The notes: generated by a model not told the origin, from the sequence alone. Shown: positions 26,623-36,189, numbered from the stretch's first letter. The stretch: DNA of 64,000 bases from an uncultured Gammaproteobacteria bacterium (GCA_937921935.1 CAKZWQ010000023.1:1-64000); one strand, 5' to 3'. Program-made: numbers and translations.

Positions 26623-27861
26623 TCAGGGTGGAATGTGAGCGTAAATACGCTTCAATAATAGGGGCGTTACAAGCGTTGTCAGAACCGCCATGATGACAAT
26701 CGCTGAAAACATATGCTCGACCACCGGTGAGGCACCCGGCAGTTCAAAGAGGCCGGCCTCCAGTGCAATGTCGGCTATCACGAGTTCCACGGCACCCCGT
26801 GCACTCATTCCTGCGCCAACGGCCGCGGCCTGGTAGTTGCTAAGGCCGACCCCTCGCGCGGCTGCCCCGGCGCCGACGAATTTACCCAGGAACGCCACCA
26901 CCAGCAAGCACACCACAAAAGCGGGAACAGCGATGACGGCTTCGAAGTCAAGATGTGCTCCGACGGACGCGAAAAAAATGGGCGCGAGAAATCCGAAGGT
27001 CATCGCTGAGGTCTTGCTGCGTACGTCGTCGTAGGAAGGCTCGTCAATGGTCTTGCGCCCGAAAAACAAGCCGGCCATGAACGCGCCGACGATGAAGTGA
27101 AGCTGCAGTAGCTCGGCCAGAACAGCAAAAGCAAGCGCTGCAGCGAGCAGTGCGCTGAATTCAAGCTCCCGTTGTTGCTTGAAACGCAGCATGAAGCGGC
27201 CCGCCATCGGAAACAGCCATATACCAGCGGCGATGGTGATCGCGAAAAATGCAATCACGCTAAACCCAATCTGCGCCATTTTCTGGGGTGTGGTCGGATC
27301 GCCATTCAGGAACGCGGTAAGCCATGCCAGCAAGATCAGGCTCAAGATGTCGTCAAAGACCGCCGCGGACACAATGATCTGTCCCGACTGCGACTGCAGC
27401 CGGCCCAGGTCCACGAGAATACGAACCGTTGCCGGTACCGCAGTGATAGCCAGCGCTGTGCCGAGAAACAGGCACTGGGCAAAAAATGCCTCCGACGCGG
27501 GCAAGAAGGCCCAGCCCAGACCAACGCCCAAGGCCATCGGTAAAACCATGCCACATGTTGCTACGGCAAAGGCGCCGCGTGAGTATTGAATAAGCCGCCT
27601 GGGCTGCAACTCGACGCCGGCGAACAACATAATAAAGAACATGCCGAGATCCGTGATGCTGTCGAACACGACGTTCTCATCAAGCCCGGCAATCTGGGGA
27701 AGCGCATTGGTGTATCGCGCCGCCAGAGCACCAAGTACGATTCCGGCAACCAGCTCTCCTACCAGGGCGGGCTGGCCGAGTCGCTCAGCGAGCTCCCCGA
27801 AGGTTCGTGTGACCACGAGGAGCAGCAGCAGTATGAAAAAGAGCTCCATGAACGATATCAA
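26623..27861 (-). CDS. CPA2-family cation:proton antiporter
   Basis: A 412-residue inner-membrane protein with about 12 helices, of the Na+/H+ exchanger (CPA2, KefB/NapA-like) family. Landmarks: GELVAGIVLGALAARY near residue 35 (dimer/entry helix), TALAITAVPATVRILVDLG near 133 (unwound helix region), AAVFDDILSLILLAWL near 167 carrying the ion-binding Asp pair, and a C-terminal ARGAVELVIADIALEAGLF. There is no cytoplasmic RCK/TrkA-N domain. It is first in a long accessory block and divergent from the RND pair. The exchanged ion (Na+ or K+) cannot be told from sequence. Confidence 0.9.
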   Translation of the reverse strand: MISFMELFFILLLLLVVTRTFGELAERLGQPALVGELVAGIVLGALAARYTNALPQIAGLDENVVFDSITDLGMFFIMLFAGVELQPRRLIQYSRGAFAVATCGMVLPMALGVGLGWAFLPASEAFFAQCLFLGTALAITAVPATVRILVDLGRLQSQSGQIIVSAAVFDDILSLILLAWLTAFLNGDPTTPQKMAQIGFSVIAFFAITIAAGIWLFPMAGRFMLRFKQQRELEFSALLAAALAFAVLAELLQLHFIVGAFMAGLFFGRKTIDEPSYDDVRSKTSAMTFGFLAPIFFASVGAHLDFEAVIAVPAFVVCLLVVAFLGKFVGAGAAARGVGLSNYQAAAVGAGMSARGAVELVIADIALEAGLFELPGASPVVEHMFSAIVIMAVLTTLVTPLLLKRIYAHIPP

Positions 27862-28372
27862 TGTGTGCGCTGAGGCGCTTCGATGCTCCGATAACCGGTG
27901 ATCCTGTCACCGATATAGTCCGACCATAAAGGCATTCATACAAGCTCGCGCGCTTGTTCCTGGCGCAAGGCAGCCCGTTCACCGTCCCCACCAGCCTAAG
28001 AAGTGCAGAAACTGCTTTGCGCCCCTTGACCGGGGATCGGCGGCCGGCATCTCCGGTGGCCAGTGATCTGGCCCGGCCGGGCTACCGGAGCCTGCCCGAG
28101 ATATATGATCCATTGGCCGTTAGCCGCTTGCTGCTACTTCGCTGTGCAACCACTCGATTTGTCGCGCTAAGCGCGCCGTTGCCGACTCCGGTAGACCCGT
28201 ACCCCTATACGAGGTTCCCGCAATCGGGGCCGGAAACGTGCCGTTTTGGTGCAACATACGGCCAGCCGGACACCTGTCCGGAGCCATTCAGACAGGGTTG
28301 CGGTACCTTAGATGTTGCTATCGGTGGGCCTGGGTTCACTGGTGCTTTACAGGATTCTGAGAATGAAACAGC
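27862..28372. other. 511-bp intergenic region between antiporter and RND genes
   Basis: No credible gene was found. One frame (27954-28376, plus) is open, but its product has no domain, is Pro/Arg-rich and starts poorly. The stretch has several short GC-rich inverted repeats (for example around 28030-28090, GGCCGG/CCGGCC type). It should hold the divergent promoters for both flanking genes; no TetR-type operator could be fixed. Confidence 0.5.
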
Positions 28373-29533
28373 GTGACGAAGCAACCGCCAGACAAGCTTA
28401 AGGTGCGCGTGCGTCGAGCCGCGCTGCCCACGATGATCATTGCCGCCACAGTCGGCGTGATCGTGCTGATGATGGCAACGAGGCCGCGGCTGACGCCCGT
28501 GGAAATTCCGGAACGCATCTGGCCGGTGGAGGTTGTCGAGGCGCGCTTCGGTCAGGTGCAGCCCGAGCTGCGTCTCTTCGGCGAGATTGTGGCCGGCCGG
28601 CACAGTGAGTTGCGCCCGCAGGTAGAAGGCCTGGTCGTGGAGATAGGCACCAATCTCCATGAAGGCGGGCAGGTTGAGAAGGGTGAGTTGCTGCTGCGCA
28701 TAGACGCTTTCGATTACGAAACCGCGCTGGCGGACAACCGCTCCCAGTTGAAGGAGTCTAGCTCCCGCCTGGAAAAACTCCGTCGCGACCTGAAACGTAT
28801 CGAAAACCTCTATCAGCAGAAAAACGTGTCGGAGCAGGCTCTCGACGACGCGGCGCTGGCGGTGGTAGAGCAGGAAGCGCTGGTGGAGCAGCGCGAGATC
28901 GCCGTCCGGCGGGCCGAACGCGATCTCCGCGACACGCGCCTCGTCGCACCCTTTTCGGGCGTGCTGGCGAACGTGACCGCAGATCTCGGCAAGGAGTTCA
29001 GCGGTTTCGGCAACGAAGTCGTGGCCGATCTCATAGACACGAGCCGGCTGGAGGCTCGTTTTTCCCTGACCAATGCGCAGTACGGCCGCCTCGCGCAACG
29101 CGGGGAACCTCTGCTCGGTCTTCCGGTGCAGGTGGTCTGGCAGGTCGGCGCCGATACCCTGTCGTACTCCGCGCGTATAGAGCGGCTGGGTGCCGAGGTG
29201 ATGGCCACCACAGGCGGAGTCGATGTGTTTGCAGTTATCGATTCAGGCGACCAGCAAACCGTGCTGCGGCCTGGTGTCTTTGTATCCGTGGCCCTGGCAG
29301 ACCGCGGTTACGCAGACGCAATTCGCATCCCCGAGAGCGCTCTGTACGGCGAAGATACCGTCTACGTGGTCGAGGATGGTCGGCTGAGCCTACGTCAGGT
29401 GGCGGTTCTCGGTTACGCGGGCTCCGAGCTGATCCTGAAGAACGCCGGTGAAATCCCTATCCAGGACGGTGACCAGATCGTAGTCACGAAGTTACGCGAG
29501 GGCGGCGCGGGCGCCCGGGTGGTCATGCGGTGA
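28373..29533 (+). CDS. RND efflux periplasmic adaptor subunit
   Basis: A 386-residue membrane fusion protein. From GTG 28373 it has a short basic tail, one membrane anchor (about residues 20-36), then a barrel-sandwich half (SELRPQVEGLVVEIGTNLHEGGQVEKGELLLRID, about 80-113), a helical hairpin (about 115-185), the second lipoyl half (DTRLVAPFSGVLANVTADLGKEFSG, about 190-214) and a beta-barrel/proximal domain. It would link the RND pump to an outer membrane channel. Its stop overlaps the pump start by 4 bp, so the pair is translationally coupled. No channel gene is next to it; a TolC-type partner elsewhere is inferred. Confidence 0.92.
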   Translation: MTKQPPDKLKVRVRRAALPTMIIAATVGVIVLMMATRPRLTPVEIPERIWPVEVVEARFGQVQPELRLFGEIVAGRHSELRPQVEGLVVEIGTNLHEGGQVEKGELLLRIDAFDYETALADNRSQLKESSSRLEKLRRDLKRIENLYQQKNVSEQALDDAALAVVEQEALVEQREIAVRRAERDLRDTRLVAPFSGVLANVTADLGKEFSGFGNEVVADLIDTSRLEARFSLTNAQYGRLAQRGEPLLGLPVQVVWQVGADTLSYSARIERLGAEVMATTGGVDVFAVIDSGDQQTVLRPGVFVSVALADRGYADAIRIPESALYGEDTVYVVEDGRLSLRQVAVLGYAGSELILKNAGEIPIQDGDQIVVTKLREGGAGARVVMR

Positions 29534-32500
29534 CTGTGCCAGAGCAGCGTGGCCTGATGGCTAGCTTTGCCCGCCACCGGCTGGCGGGCAACCTGCTTAT
29601 GATCCTGATGATCCTGTTCGGGATCTGGGGCCTGATGCAGCTAAATCGCCAGGTCATGCCGGACATCACGATAGACGTGATTACGATTTCGGTGCGCTGG
29701 CCTGGTTCCAGCCCGGAGGATGTCGAGGTCAATGTGGTCCAGGCCATCGAGCCGGAGGTACGGTTCATCGAAGGCGTGGACCGCGTGAAGTCGGTGGCGT
29801 TCGAAGGCCGTGCCCAGGTCACCCTTGAGTTCGATGAAGAAGTGAATCTGGCCCGGGCGCTGACCGACGTTCAGGCCGCGGTAGCCCGCATCACTACTTT
29901 TCCGACGGACATGGAACGGCCCATCGTCACTCAGTTTGTTACCAGCGACCCGGTTTGCGGCATCGAGGTCAGCGGACCTTTCCCGGAGCAGGCCCTGAAA
30001 GCCTACGCGCGCCGGATTCGCGACGATTTGCTGAATCTAGGCATGGCCCGCGTGACACTGATCGGTCAGCGCGACACCGAGATCTGGGTCGAGCTGGAGC
30101 CGGAGGTTCCTCGCCGGCTTGATCTCACGTTGGCGGATATCGCCCGGCGCGTAGAGGAAACCAGTCTCGACCTCCCGTCGGGCAGTATCGAGGGCGCGGG
30201 TATGTCGCGCCAGATCCGCAGTGAAGCCCTCGCGCGCAGCGCAAGCGAGGTGGGCGAGATTGAGGTGGTGTCGCGCATGACCGGTGAGCGCCTGCGCCTG
30301 CGCGATATCGGCCGCATCTACGATACATTCGAAGAGGGTGCCGTGGGGCATGTGCTCGATGGGGAGACCGCCATCGGCTTGGAGGTCAGGCGCACTAAGG
30401 GCGTCGACTCCATCGATTCACAGCGGCTGGTTGCAGACTACCTGGAAAAGCTTCGCAAGGAAGTACCGCCGACCTTGCGCGTAGATATGTACGACGTGTT
30501 CGCAGACCAGGTCACCCAGCGTGTGAGCATGTTAATCAGAAACTGCCTTAGCGGCCTGGCGTTGGTGTTGCTGGTGCTGTTCCTGTTCCTGAATGGGCGC
30601 GTAGCGTTCTGGGTGGCGATGGGCATACCGGTGACCATCATGGCGGCTTTCGGCGGTATGGCCCTGCTGGGCATGAGCCTCAACATGATCAGCATGTTCG
30701 CGCTGATCATGGGGCTCGGCATTATCGTCGACGACGCAATCGTGGTCGCAGAACACACCGAGATGCTGCACAGAAAGGGCATGCAACCGCGGCAGGCGGC
30801 CATGACAGCTGCGGGGATTATGATCGCGCCGGTCATGGCAGCATCCCTGACGACGATTGCCGCCGTTTTTCCGATTCTTACAGTCAGTTCAGTGGTCGGG
30901 CGCGTGGTTCGCGAACTGCCGTTGACCATTATGCTGGTGATCGGCGCCAGCTTGGTGGAATGCTTCCTGGTGCTGCCAACACATCTGAAGCATTCCCTGC
31001 AACGCGTGGACCGCTCTGGGCGCGGTGGCGGTGTGCTAAGCGACAGGTTTGTTCGCTTCCGTGAGGGGCCGTTTGCCGCACTGGTCACGGTCTGTTTCAG
31101 GAACCGTTACAGCACTGTTGTGGCAACCGTCTGTGCATTTATGCTGGCCATGACACTGCTGATATCAGGACGCGTTGGCTTCGAGTTCTTCGCCTCGCCG
31201 CAGACGGATATTGTGTTCGCGAACTTTTCGATGACACCGGGCACGCCTCGAGAACGCAGTGCTGAAATGCTCGACGAGCTTCATCGTGCGCTGTATGTCG
31301 TCGAAGAGCGACTGGCGGGACCCGGTGAGGTGATCATCTATGACTATGGCGCGATTGGCACCACAGGCGGGCGTGAGGGCGAAAGTACGCTCAGTGGCGA
31401 TCACGTTGGGTTCCTCGCGGTGGAGCTGGTGGCCGGCGACATTCGCAAGGTTCGCAATACGGAGTTCCTCCCGGCCTGGGAGGCGGAGATCCAGCAGCTC
31501 GCAGGCACGGAGCGCCTGACGCTCTTTGAGCGCAGCGCCGGCGGCCCGCCAGGTCGCGATCTCGATATCCGGCTGTCAGGTGCGGATCTGCCGGTCCTTA
31601 AGGCGGCTGCCCAGGAGCTGAAACGCGGCCTGAAAGAATTTCCCGGCACCCTGGCGGTGGAAGACAACCTGCCGTGGGGCAAGGAGGAAATTATCCTGGA
31701 CGTCACGCCGGCGGGCCGGGCTATGGGCTTCAACACGCAGCTGGTAGCCCGCCAGGTGCGTGATGCCTTCGAGGGTGCCATCGCCCGCCGTTTCGCGGAG
31801 GAGCAGGAAGAAGTCATCGTGCGGGTGAAGTTGACCGAGTCTGTTAATTCACCGGACTCCATTCGCGACCTCTACCTGCGGGCACCCGATGGCAGCGAAG
31901 TGCCGTTGGTAGAGGTCGCAGACCTTCGATCACGGGTGGGCTTCTCGCAGATTCGTCGGGAAGACGGTCGCCGCGAGGTGTCCGTCACCGCCGATGTCGA
32001 TTCCTCTGTCACGACCAGCAATGAGGTGCTGGCGAGCATGGGGGCTGACCTGGTGCCGCGGGTGCGCCAGAAGTACGGCATTAGCGTAGATTTCAAGGGC
32101 AAGGCTGAAGAGCAGCGCGAGGCCCTCGGCGATACGACGGTCGCACTCGGCATTGCGCTGGCCACGATCTTCATCATCCTGGCCTGGGTTTTTTCCAGCT
32201 ACACCACGCCGCTGGTTGTCATGTCCGTCATCCCCTTCGGTCTGGTGGGCGCGATATTCGGTCACTGGGTCATGGGCTATAACCTGAACATGCTGAGCCT
32301 GATGGCCCTGCTGGGGCTGGCGGGTGTCATGGTCAACGACTCGATCATTCTGATCTCCGCTGTCCGGCGCCTGCATCGGGACGGCCGCCGTTTGCACGAG
32401 GCGGTGATAGCAGCGGCTAAAGAACGCCTGCGACCCGTGTTGCTCGTCACGCTGACGACGATAGGCGGCCTGTTGCCGCTGCTGTTCGAGAGCAGCATCC

Positions 32501-32670
32501 AGGCGCAGCTCGTTCAGCCCCTGGCAGTTACGGTGATTTTTGGCCTGATGTTCTCGCCCTTCCTCGTGCTGCTTTTCGTGCCGTCTCTCGTGGGCATCGG
32601 CAACGATCTGCGCTCCATGGGCGGGCGAGGCTTCGCCTCGCAAGCTGAGCTCACCCGTCCGGGACGCTGA
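29530..32670 (+). CDS. RND efflux transporter permease
   Basis: A 1046-residue inner-membrane proton-driven pump, full family length with 12 helices and two large periplasmic loops. TM4 keeps the proton-relay Asp pair (MGLGIIVDDAIVVAEHTEM, near residue 400). In TM10 the AcrB lysine position appears as Asn-Asp (GVMVNDSIILI, near 930), a form common in a separate branch of hydrophobe/amphiphile RND pumps. Substrates cannot be predicted. The start is a GTG overlapping the adaptor stop. Together with the adaptor it forms a two-gene operon inside the accessory block. No regulator is adjacent. Confidence 0.93.
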   Translation: MTVPEQRGLMASFARHRLAGNLLMILMILFGIWGLMQLNRQVMPDITIDVITISVRWPGSSPEDVEVNVVQAIEPEVRFIEGVDRVKSVAFEGRAQVTLEFDEEVNLARALTDVQAAVARITTFPTDMERPIVTQFVTSDPVCGIEVSGPFPEQALKAYARRIRDDLLNLGMARVTLIGQRDTEIWVELEPEVPRRLDLTLADIARRVEETSLDLPSGSIEGAGMSRQIRSEALARSASEVGEIEVVSRMTGERLRLRDIGRIYDTFEEGAVGHVLDGETAIGLEVRRTKGVDSIDSQRLVADYLEKLRKEVPPTLRVDMYDVFADQVTQRVSMLIRNCLSGLALVLLVLFLFLNGRVAFWVAMGIPVTIMAAFGGMALLGMSLNMISMFALIMGLGIIVDDAIVVAEHTEMLHRKGMQPRQAAMTAAGIMIAPVMAASLTTIAAVFPILTVSSVVGRVVRELPLTIMLVIGASLVECFLVLPTHLKHSLQRVDRSGRGGGVLSDRFVRFREGPFAALVTVCFRNRYSTVVATVCAFMLAMTLLISGRVGFEFFASPQTDIVFANFSMTPGTPRERSAEMLDELHRALYVVEERLAGPGEVIIYDYGAIGTTGGREGESTLSGDHVGFLAVELVAGDIRKVRNTEFLPAWEAEIQQLAGTERLTLFERSAGGPPGRDLDIRLSGADLPVLKAAAQELKRGLKEFPGTLAVEDNLPWGKEEIILDVTPAGRAMGFNTQLVARQVRDAFEGAIARRFAEEQEEVIVRVKLTESVNSPDSIRDLYLRAPDGSEVPLVEVADLRSRVGFSQIRREDGRREVSVTADVDSSVTTSNEVLASMGADLVPRVRQKYGISVDFKGKAEEQREALGDTTVALGIALATIFIILAWVFSSYTTPLVVMSVIPFGLVGAIFGHWVMGYNLNMLSLMALLGLAGVMVNDSIILISAVRRLHRDGRRLHEAVIAAAKERLRPVLLVTLTTIGGLLPLLFESSIQAQLVQPLAVTVIFGLMFSPFLVLLFVPSLVGIGNDLRSMGGRGFASQAELTRPGR

Positions 32671-32806
32671 GGTCCCCGAAGCTGGTGGCGCTTAGTTACA
32701 AGGGCGGGGTTTTTTCCCGGAGCTGAGGCGGCCGGCGGATTTCGAAGGCGCCTGCGCATTTGGTCGATGAAGTGTCATTTTCAATTGCTCAAATGCTACT
32801 TTGCGA

Positions 32807-32862
32807 AGGACTCAGGACTCAGGACTCAGGACTCATGACTCATGACTCAGGACGCATGACTT
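32807..32862 (+). repeat. Tandem heptamer array, eight units
   Basis: Eight head-to-tail 7-bp units: four AGGACTC, two ATGACTC, then AGGACGC and ATGACTT. It lies in the 216-bp gap between the RND permease stop and the 3' end of hypE, so it is outside coding sequence. Unit pairs differ mostly at one position, which fits slippage from one founder. Confidence 0.95.
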
Positions 32863-32880
32863 ATTGGGATCTCATGCGTC
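32851..32880. repeat. Inverted repeat at the 3' end of the hyp operon
   Basis: GACGCATGA (32851-32859) and TCATGCGTC (32872-32880) are perfect 9-bp arms around 12 nt. It begins in the last units of the heptamer array and ends 6 bp before the hypE stop. No T run follows on either strand, so it may be a factor-dependent terminator or a transcript-end stabiliser rather than an intrinsic terminator. Confidence 0.6.
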
Positions 32881-32886
32881 TTGGAA

Positions 32887-33897
32887 CTAGCAGATACGCG
32901 GTAGCGGATCATCTTCAAGCTCTTCCAGGTAGCGCTCGCCGCCAATCATCGTTTCCAGGATGACCCGGGGCGCTGCATCGCTGATGGTGCCGATGTGCTG
33001 CGCGCCAGAACCGGTCGGGGTGGCTTGCCAGCGAGCGAGGGCTTCTTCTGCGTCGGCTGCGGCGACGACGGCAAGCACGCGTCCTTCGCAGGCCAGGTAG
33101 TAGGGATCGTAGCCCAGCAGTTTGCAGACCGATGCCACCTCGTCGCGCACGGGCACATCTGTCTCCCGAAGTCGCACCCCGTGGCCGGTCCCCATTGCAA
33201 TCTCGTGAGCCACCGTCGCCAGGCCGCCACGTGTCGGGTCACGCATGAAACGCAGACCGGGAAGATCCAGCAACGCGCGCGTCAAAGGCAGAACGCAGGC
33301 TTCGTCTGACTCCAGTTCGCCACGCAGGCCGAAAGCCTGGCGGGCCAGCATCACTGCGGTGCCGTGATCGCCGACCGGGCCGCTGACCAGCACCTCATCG
33401 CCGATTGCAATACGTTGCATGCCGAGGTCGACTCCGGCGTCCCGCGTGCCGAGGCCGGTGGTCGCAAAGTACACGCCACTGCCTTCACCGCGGCGAACGA
33501 CTTTCGTGTCGCCAGCCGCAATGCGCACACTCGCGGCTCTCGCCGCTTCGCCCATGCTGACAAGCAGGCGCTCCAGCGTTGCGATCTCCAGCCCCTCCTC
33601 GAGAAACGTGTTTACCGTCAATACCGCGGGTATCGCGCCTGCCACGGCCAGGTCGTTCACCGTGCCGTGCACTGCCAGTGACCCGATATTGCCACCGGGA
33701 TACTCCAGCGGCTGCACGGTGAAGCCGTCGGTACTCACCAGCAGCTCGCCGTCCCCAGCGGCGATCTGCACCGCGGCCGCGTCCACCTGCGTGTCCAGCC
33801 CGGGGCTGGCCAGGCAACGCGCGAACAGTTCGTCGATTAGTTCGCGCATCAACCGGCCGCCGTTGCCATGGGCAAGGGAAATGTATTTATCCATCAT
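32887..33897 (-). CDS. hypE: Hydrogenase maturation protein HypE
   Basis: Dehydrates the thiocarboxamide made by HypF on its own C-terminal cysteine, giving the cyanide ligand of the [NiFe] centre. 336 residues: SLAHGNGGRLMRELI at the start, an AIRS-like ATP fold (GDGELLVSTDGFTV near 49, GTVNDLAVAGAIP near 78, RIAAGDTKVVRRGEG near 125), and the essential C-terminal PRIC, with Cys336 last. Its start overlaps the hypF stop by 4 bp. Last gene of hypCABDFE. Confidence 0.96.
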   Translation of the reverse strand: MMDKYISLAHGNGGRLMRELIDELFARCLASPGLDTQVDAAAVQIAAGDGELLVSTDGFTVQPLEYPGGNIGSLAVHGTVNDLAVAGAIPAVLTVNTFLEEGLEIATLERLLVSMGEAARAASVRIAAGDTKVVRRGEGSGVYFATTGLGTRDAGVDLGMQRIAIGDEVLVSGPVGDHGTAVMLARQAFGLRGELESDEACVLPLTRALLDLPGLRFMRDPTRGGLATVAHEIAMGTGHGVRLRETDVPVRDEVASVCKLLGYDPYYLACEGRVLAVVAAADAEEALARWQATPTGSGAQHIGTISDAAPRVILETMIGGERYLEELEDDPLPRIC

Positions 33898-36176
33898 GAT
33901 CTCGCGAGATACTCGATAACCTGGCCGAAACTCAGCCCGGCGTCATTGCACGGCAGTGCCGTCGGCAGTACGGCATCCAAATCCTGTGCGGCAAGTGCTG
34001 CGACCGTCGCAGCAGCCAGTCGGGCGTTTTGAAAGACACCTCCGGTCAGCCCTACGCGATCGATGCTGTGGCTGCCTCGCAGTGTCACGCCAAGCCGCGC
34101 GATGGCCTGCGCCAGGGAAAGATGAAAGCCCGACGCGCGTTCGGCCGTTGTCAGCTGCTGGTCCAAAAGCATGGGCAACAGGGGTTGCCAGTCGATGCGC
34201 AACATATCGTCTGCAGATTCCAGCGGCAGGGCTACGACCGGCCCGTCGCCGACGGCGGCGGCTTCCAGTTGCATCGGGCCCTCGCCCTCATAGCTGGTCT
34301 CGTGGACGTCGAGCAGGAGGCACGCAGCGGCATCGAACAGACGGCCGGCAGCGCTCGTATCGTGACAGTTGATACTTTGTTGCCAGGCGCGCTTTGTCAG
34401 CTTTTCGGTATCCAGGGCGGGTTGCCAGGCACTGTTCGTGGCCCAGCACAGCGCGGCTGCGCTTCGCCAGGGCTCGCGACCCGCGCGATCCCCGCCGGGT
34501 AGCTGAAACTTCTTGAGTGAGGCTACGCGTCGCCATGCACCCGGAAGGCCATGGAAAGTTTCGCCACCCCACAGCGTGCCATCCTCGCCGAGGCCGACGC
34601 CGTCCCAGGTAAACATCAGCCAGTTGCCTATGTCCCGGTGCTCACCCGCGAGTGCCGAGGCATGGGCATGATGATGCCATACGGGCATGACCGGCAGTCG
34701 CTGTTCCGATGCCCACCGGCTGCTTGCGTAACCTGGATGCCGGTCGCAGATCAGGGCTTCGGCTCGCACTCCATACAGTTGCTGCAAGTCGTCGGCAACC
34801 TGTGCAAATACCTGCTGACTGCGCGGCGTGTCCATATCGCCGATGTGCGGTGAGACCACCACCCGGTCTTCCCAGGCGAGGGCCACTGTGTTTTTCAAAT
34901 GGCCACCTACCGCGAGTATCGGCTGGGGCAGTGGTCGCCTCAGCTTGAGTTCCATGGGCGCGCAGCCGCGACCGATCCGCAGTGGCCGGATACGGTTGGC
35001 GACCGGTCGCAGCACCGGATCGTCAGCGGGGCGTTCGATAGGGCGGTCGTGGTGCAAAAAAGCGTCGGCAATCGTTGCAAGTCGTGTGCTTGCCTCTGCA
35101 TTGTCGGTCAGCACGGGCTCGCCGCTGAGGTTTCCTGAGGTGGCAACCAGCGGGCTGCCGAACTCGTCGAGCAGCAACTGGTGCAGCGGACTGTAGGGCA
35201 GGAACGCGCCAACTTCATTCAGGCCAGGTGAGATGCCCGCCGCGAGAGGTGCGTCTGCACGTAAGGGCACCAGCACGATGGGGCGCCCGGCGCCGCGGAT
35301 TGCAGCTGCGGTATTGGCGTTTAGCCGGGCACACAGCCGCACCTGGTCCAGACCGTCGCGGCCGGTTGCGGGGAACATGACGGCCAGGGGCTTTGTCGGC
35401 CGGTGCTTGCGCGTTCGCAAAGCAGCCAGCGCCTTGTCGCTGGCCGCGTCGCACATCAGGTGATAACCGCCAATGCCCTTTACCGCAACGATTGCACCCT
35501 CGCGCAAGGCTTGGACCGTTGCGGCCAGTGGTTTCGTTGCTGACCTGCCTGGTCCGGTCGTAACAAACTCCAGTGAGGGCCCGCAGTCGGGGCACGCGAC
35601 GGGTTCGGCATGGAAGCGACGGTCCAGGGGGTCTGAGTACTCCCTGGCGCACGCATCGCACAGGGTGAAAGCTGCCATTGCAGTTTTTTTACGGTCGTAG
35701 GGCATGCCCCGGATTAGTGTGTAACGTGGACCGCATTGCGTGCAGTTGATGAACGGGTAATGACAGCGTCTATTCAGCGGGTCATGCAGCTCCCGCTGGC
35801 AGTCCTGACACATGAAAAAGTCCGGCGGCACGCAGATGCGTGGCTTGTCACTTAGCGCGCTCGGCAGGATCTCAAAGCCGATAGGCGCGGCATCCGATGC
35901 ACGATCTGTAACATCAGTACGCGACTCGATGACAGGGGCCGCCAGCGGGGGCGCGGCGTGAATCAGTGCATGTTCGAAAGCGGCCAGCGCAGCGGTGGAG
36001 CCGGACACGTTGATTTCTACGGCCCCGGTGCGGTTGCGGACCCATCCGGACAGCTGATGGTGATGCGCCAGGCGGTAGACGAATGGCCGGAAGCCCACCG
36101 CCTGCACGCGGCCCATGACCAGCAAGCGCAAGGCTTGCGATGCGGTTTGCGGTGTGGGACCTGCCGCGCCGTGCAC
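33894..36176 (-). CDS. hypF: Carbamoyltransferase HypF
   Basis: Uses carbamoyl phosphate and ATP to carbamoylate HypE for cyanide synthesis. GTG 36176, 13 bp after the hypD stop, is the likely start (760 residues); the frame runs on to 36338 inside hypD. Domains: acylphosphatase (about 14-105, RVQAVGFRPFVYRLA), two zinc-finger units (CQDC...CTQC and CDAC...CPDC, about 130-210), YrdC-like domain (about 225-420, GGYHLMCDAA and related), and a Kae1-like domain with the metal motif HHHAHASAL (near 500). The carAB operon in this window could supply its substrate, carbamoyl phosphate. Confidence 0.95.
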   Translation of the reverse strand: MHGAAGPTPQTASQALRLLVMGRVQAVGFRPFVYRLAHHHQLSGWVRNRTGAVEINVSGSTAALAAFEHALIHAAPPLAAPVIESRTDVTDRASDAAPIGFEILPSALSDKPRICVPPDFFMCQDCQRELHDPLNRRCHYPFINCTQCGPRYTLIRGMPYDRKKTAMAAFTLCDACAREYSDPLDRRFHAEPVACPDCGPSLEFVTTGPGRSATKPLAATVQALREGAIVAVKGIGGYHLMCDAASDKALAALRTRKHRPTKPLAVMFPATGRDGLDQVRLCARLNANTAAAIRGAGRPIVLVPLRADAPLAAGISPGLNEVGAFLPYSPLHQLLLDEFGSPLVATSGNLSGEPVLTDNAEASTRLATIADAFLHHDRPIERPADDPVLRPVANRIRPLRIGRGCAPMELKLRRPLPQPILAVGGHLKNTVALAWEDRVVVSPHIGDMDTPRSQQVFAQVADDLQQLYGVRAEALICDRHPGYASSRWASEQRLPVMPVWHHHAHASALAGEHRDIGNWLMFTWDGVGLGEDGTLWGGETFHGLPGAWRRVASLKKFQLPGGDRAGREPWRSAAALCWATNSAWQPALDTEKLTKRAWQQSINCHDTSAAGRLFDAAACLLLDVHETSYEGEGPMQLEAAAVGDGPVVALPLESADDMLRIDWQPLLPMLLDQQLTTAERASGFHLSLAQAIARLGVTLRGSHSIDRVGLTGGVFQNARLAAATVAALAAQDLDAVLPTALPCNDAGLSFGQVIEYLARS

Positions 36177-36189
36177 AGTATGGGCCGAC

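Noticed and set aside
27954-28376. Open frame of about 140 codons ahead of the RND adaptor
   Set aside because: Low-complexity Pro/Arg/Leu composition, no domain, poor start and overlap with the adaptor start. GC-rich DNA gives such frames by chance.
31930-32643. Long minus-strand frame opposite the RND permease
   Set aside because: Antisense to a well-supported gene, His/Gln-rich composition typical of complementary-strand frames.
32725-32746. Partial resemblance to the ssrA 3' end (possible attachment site)
   Set aside because: GAGGCGGC and TCGAA match but with a 4-nt length difference and mismatches between; too weak for an att repeat.
32807-32862. Heptamer array considered as a CRISPR remnant
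   Set aside because: Units are 7 bp and directly adjacent, with no spacers and no cas genes.
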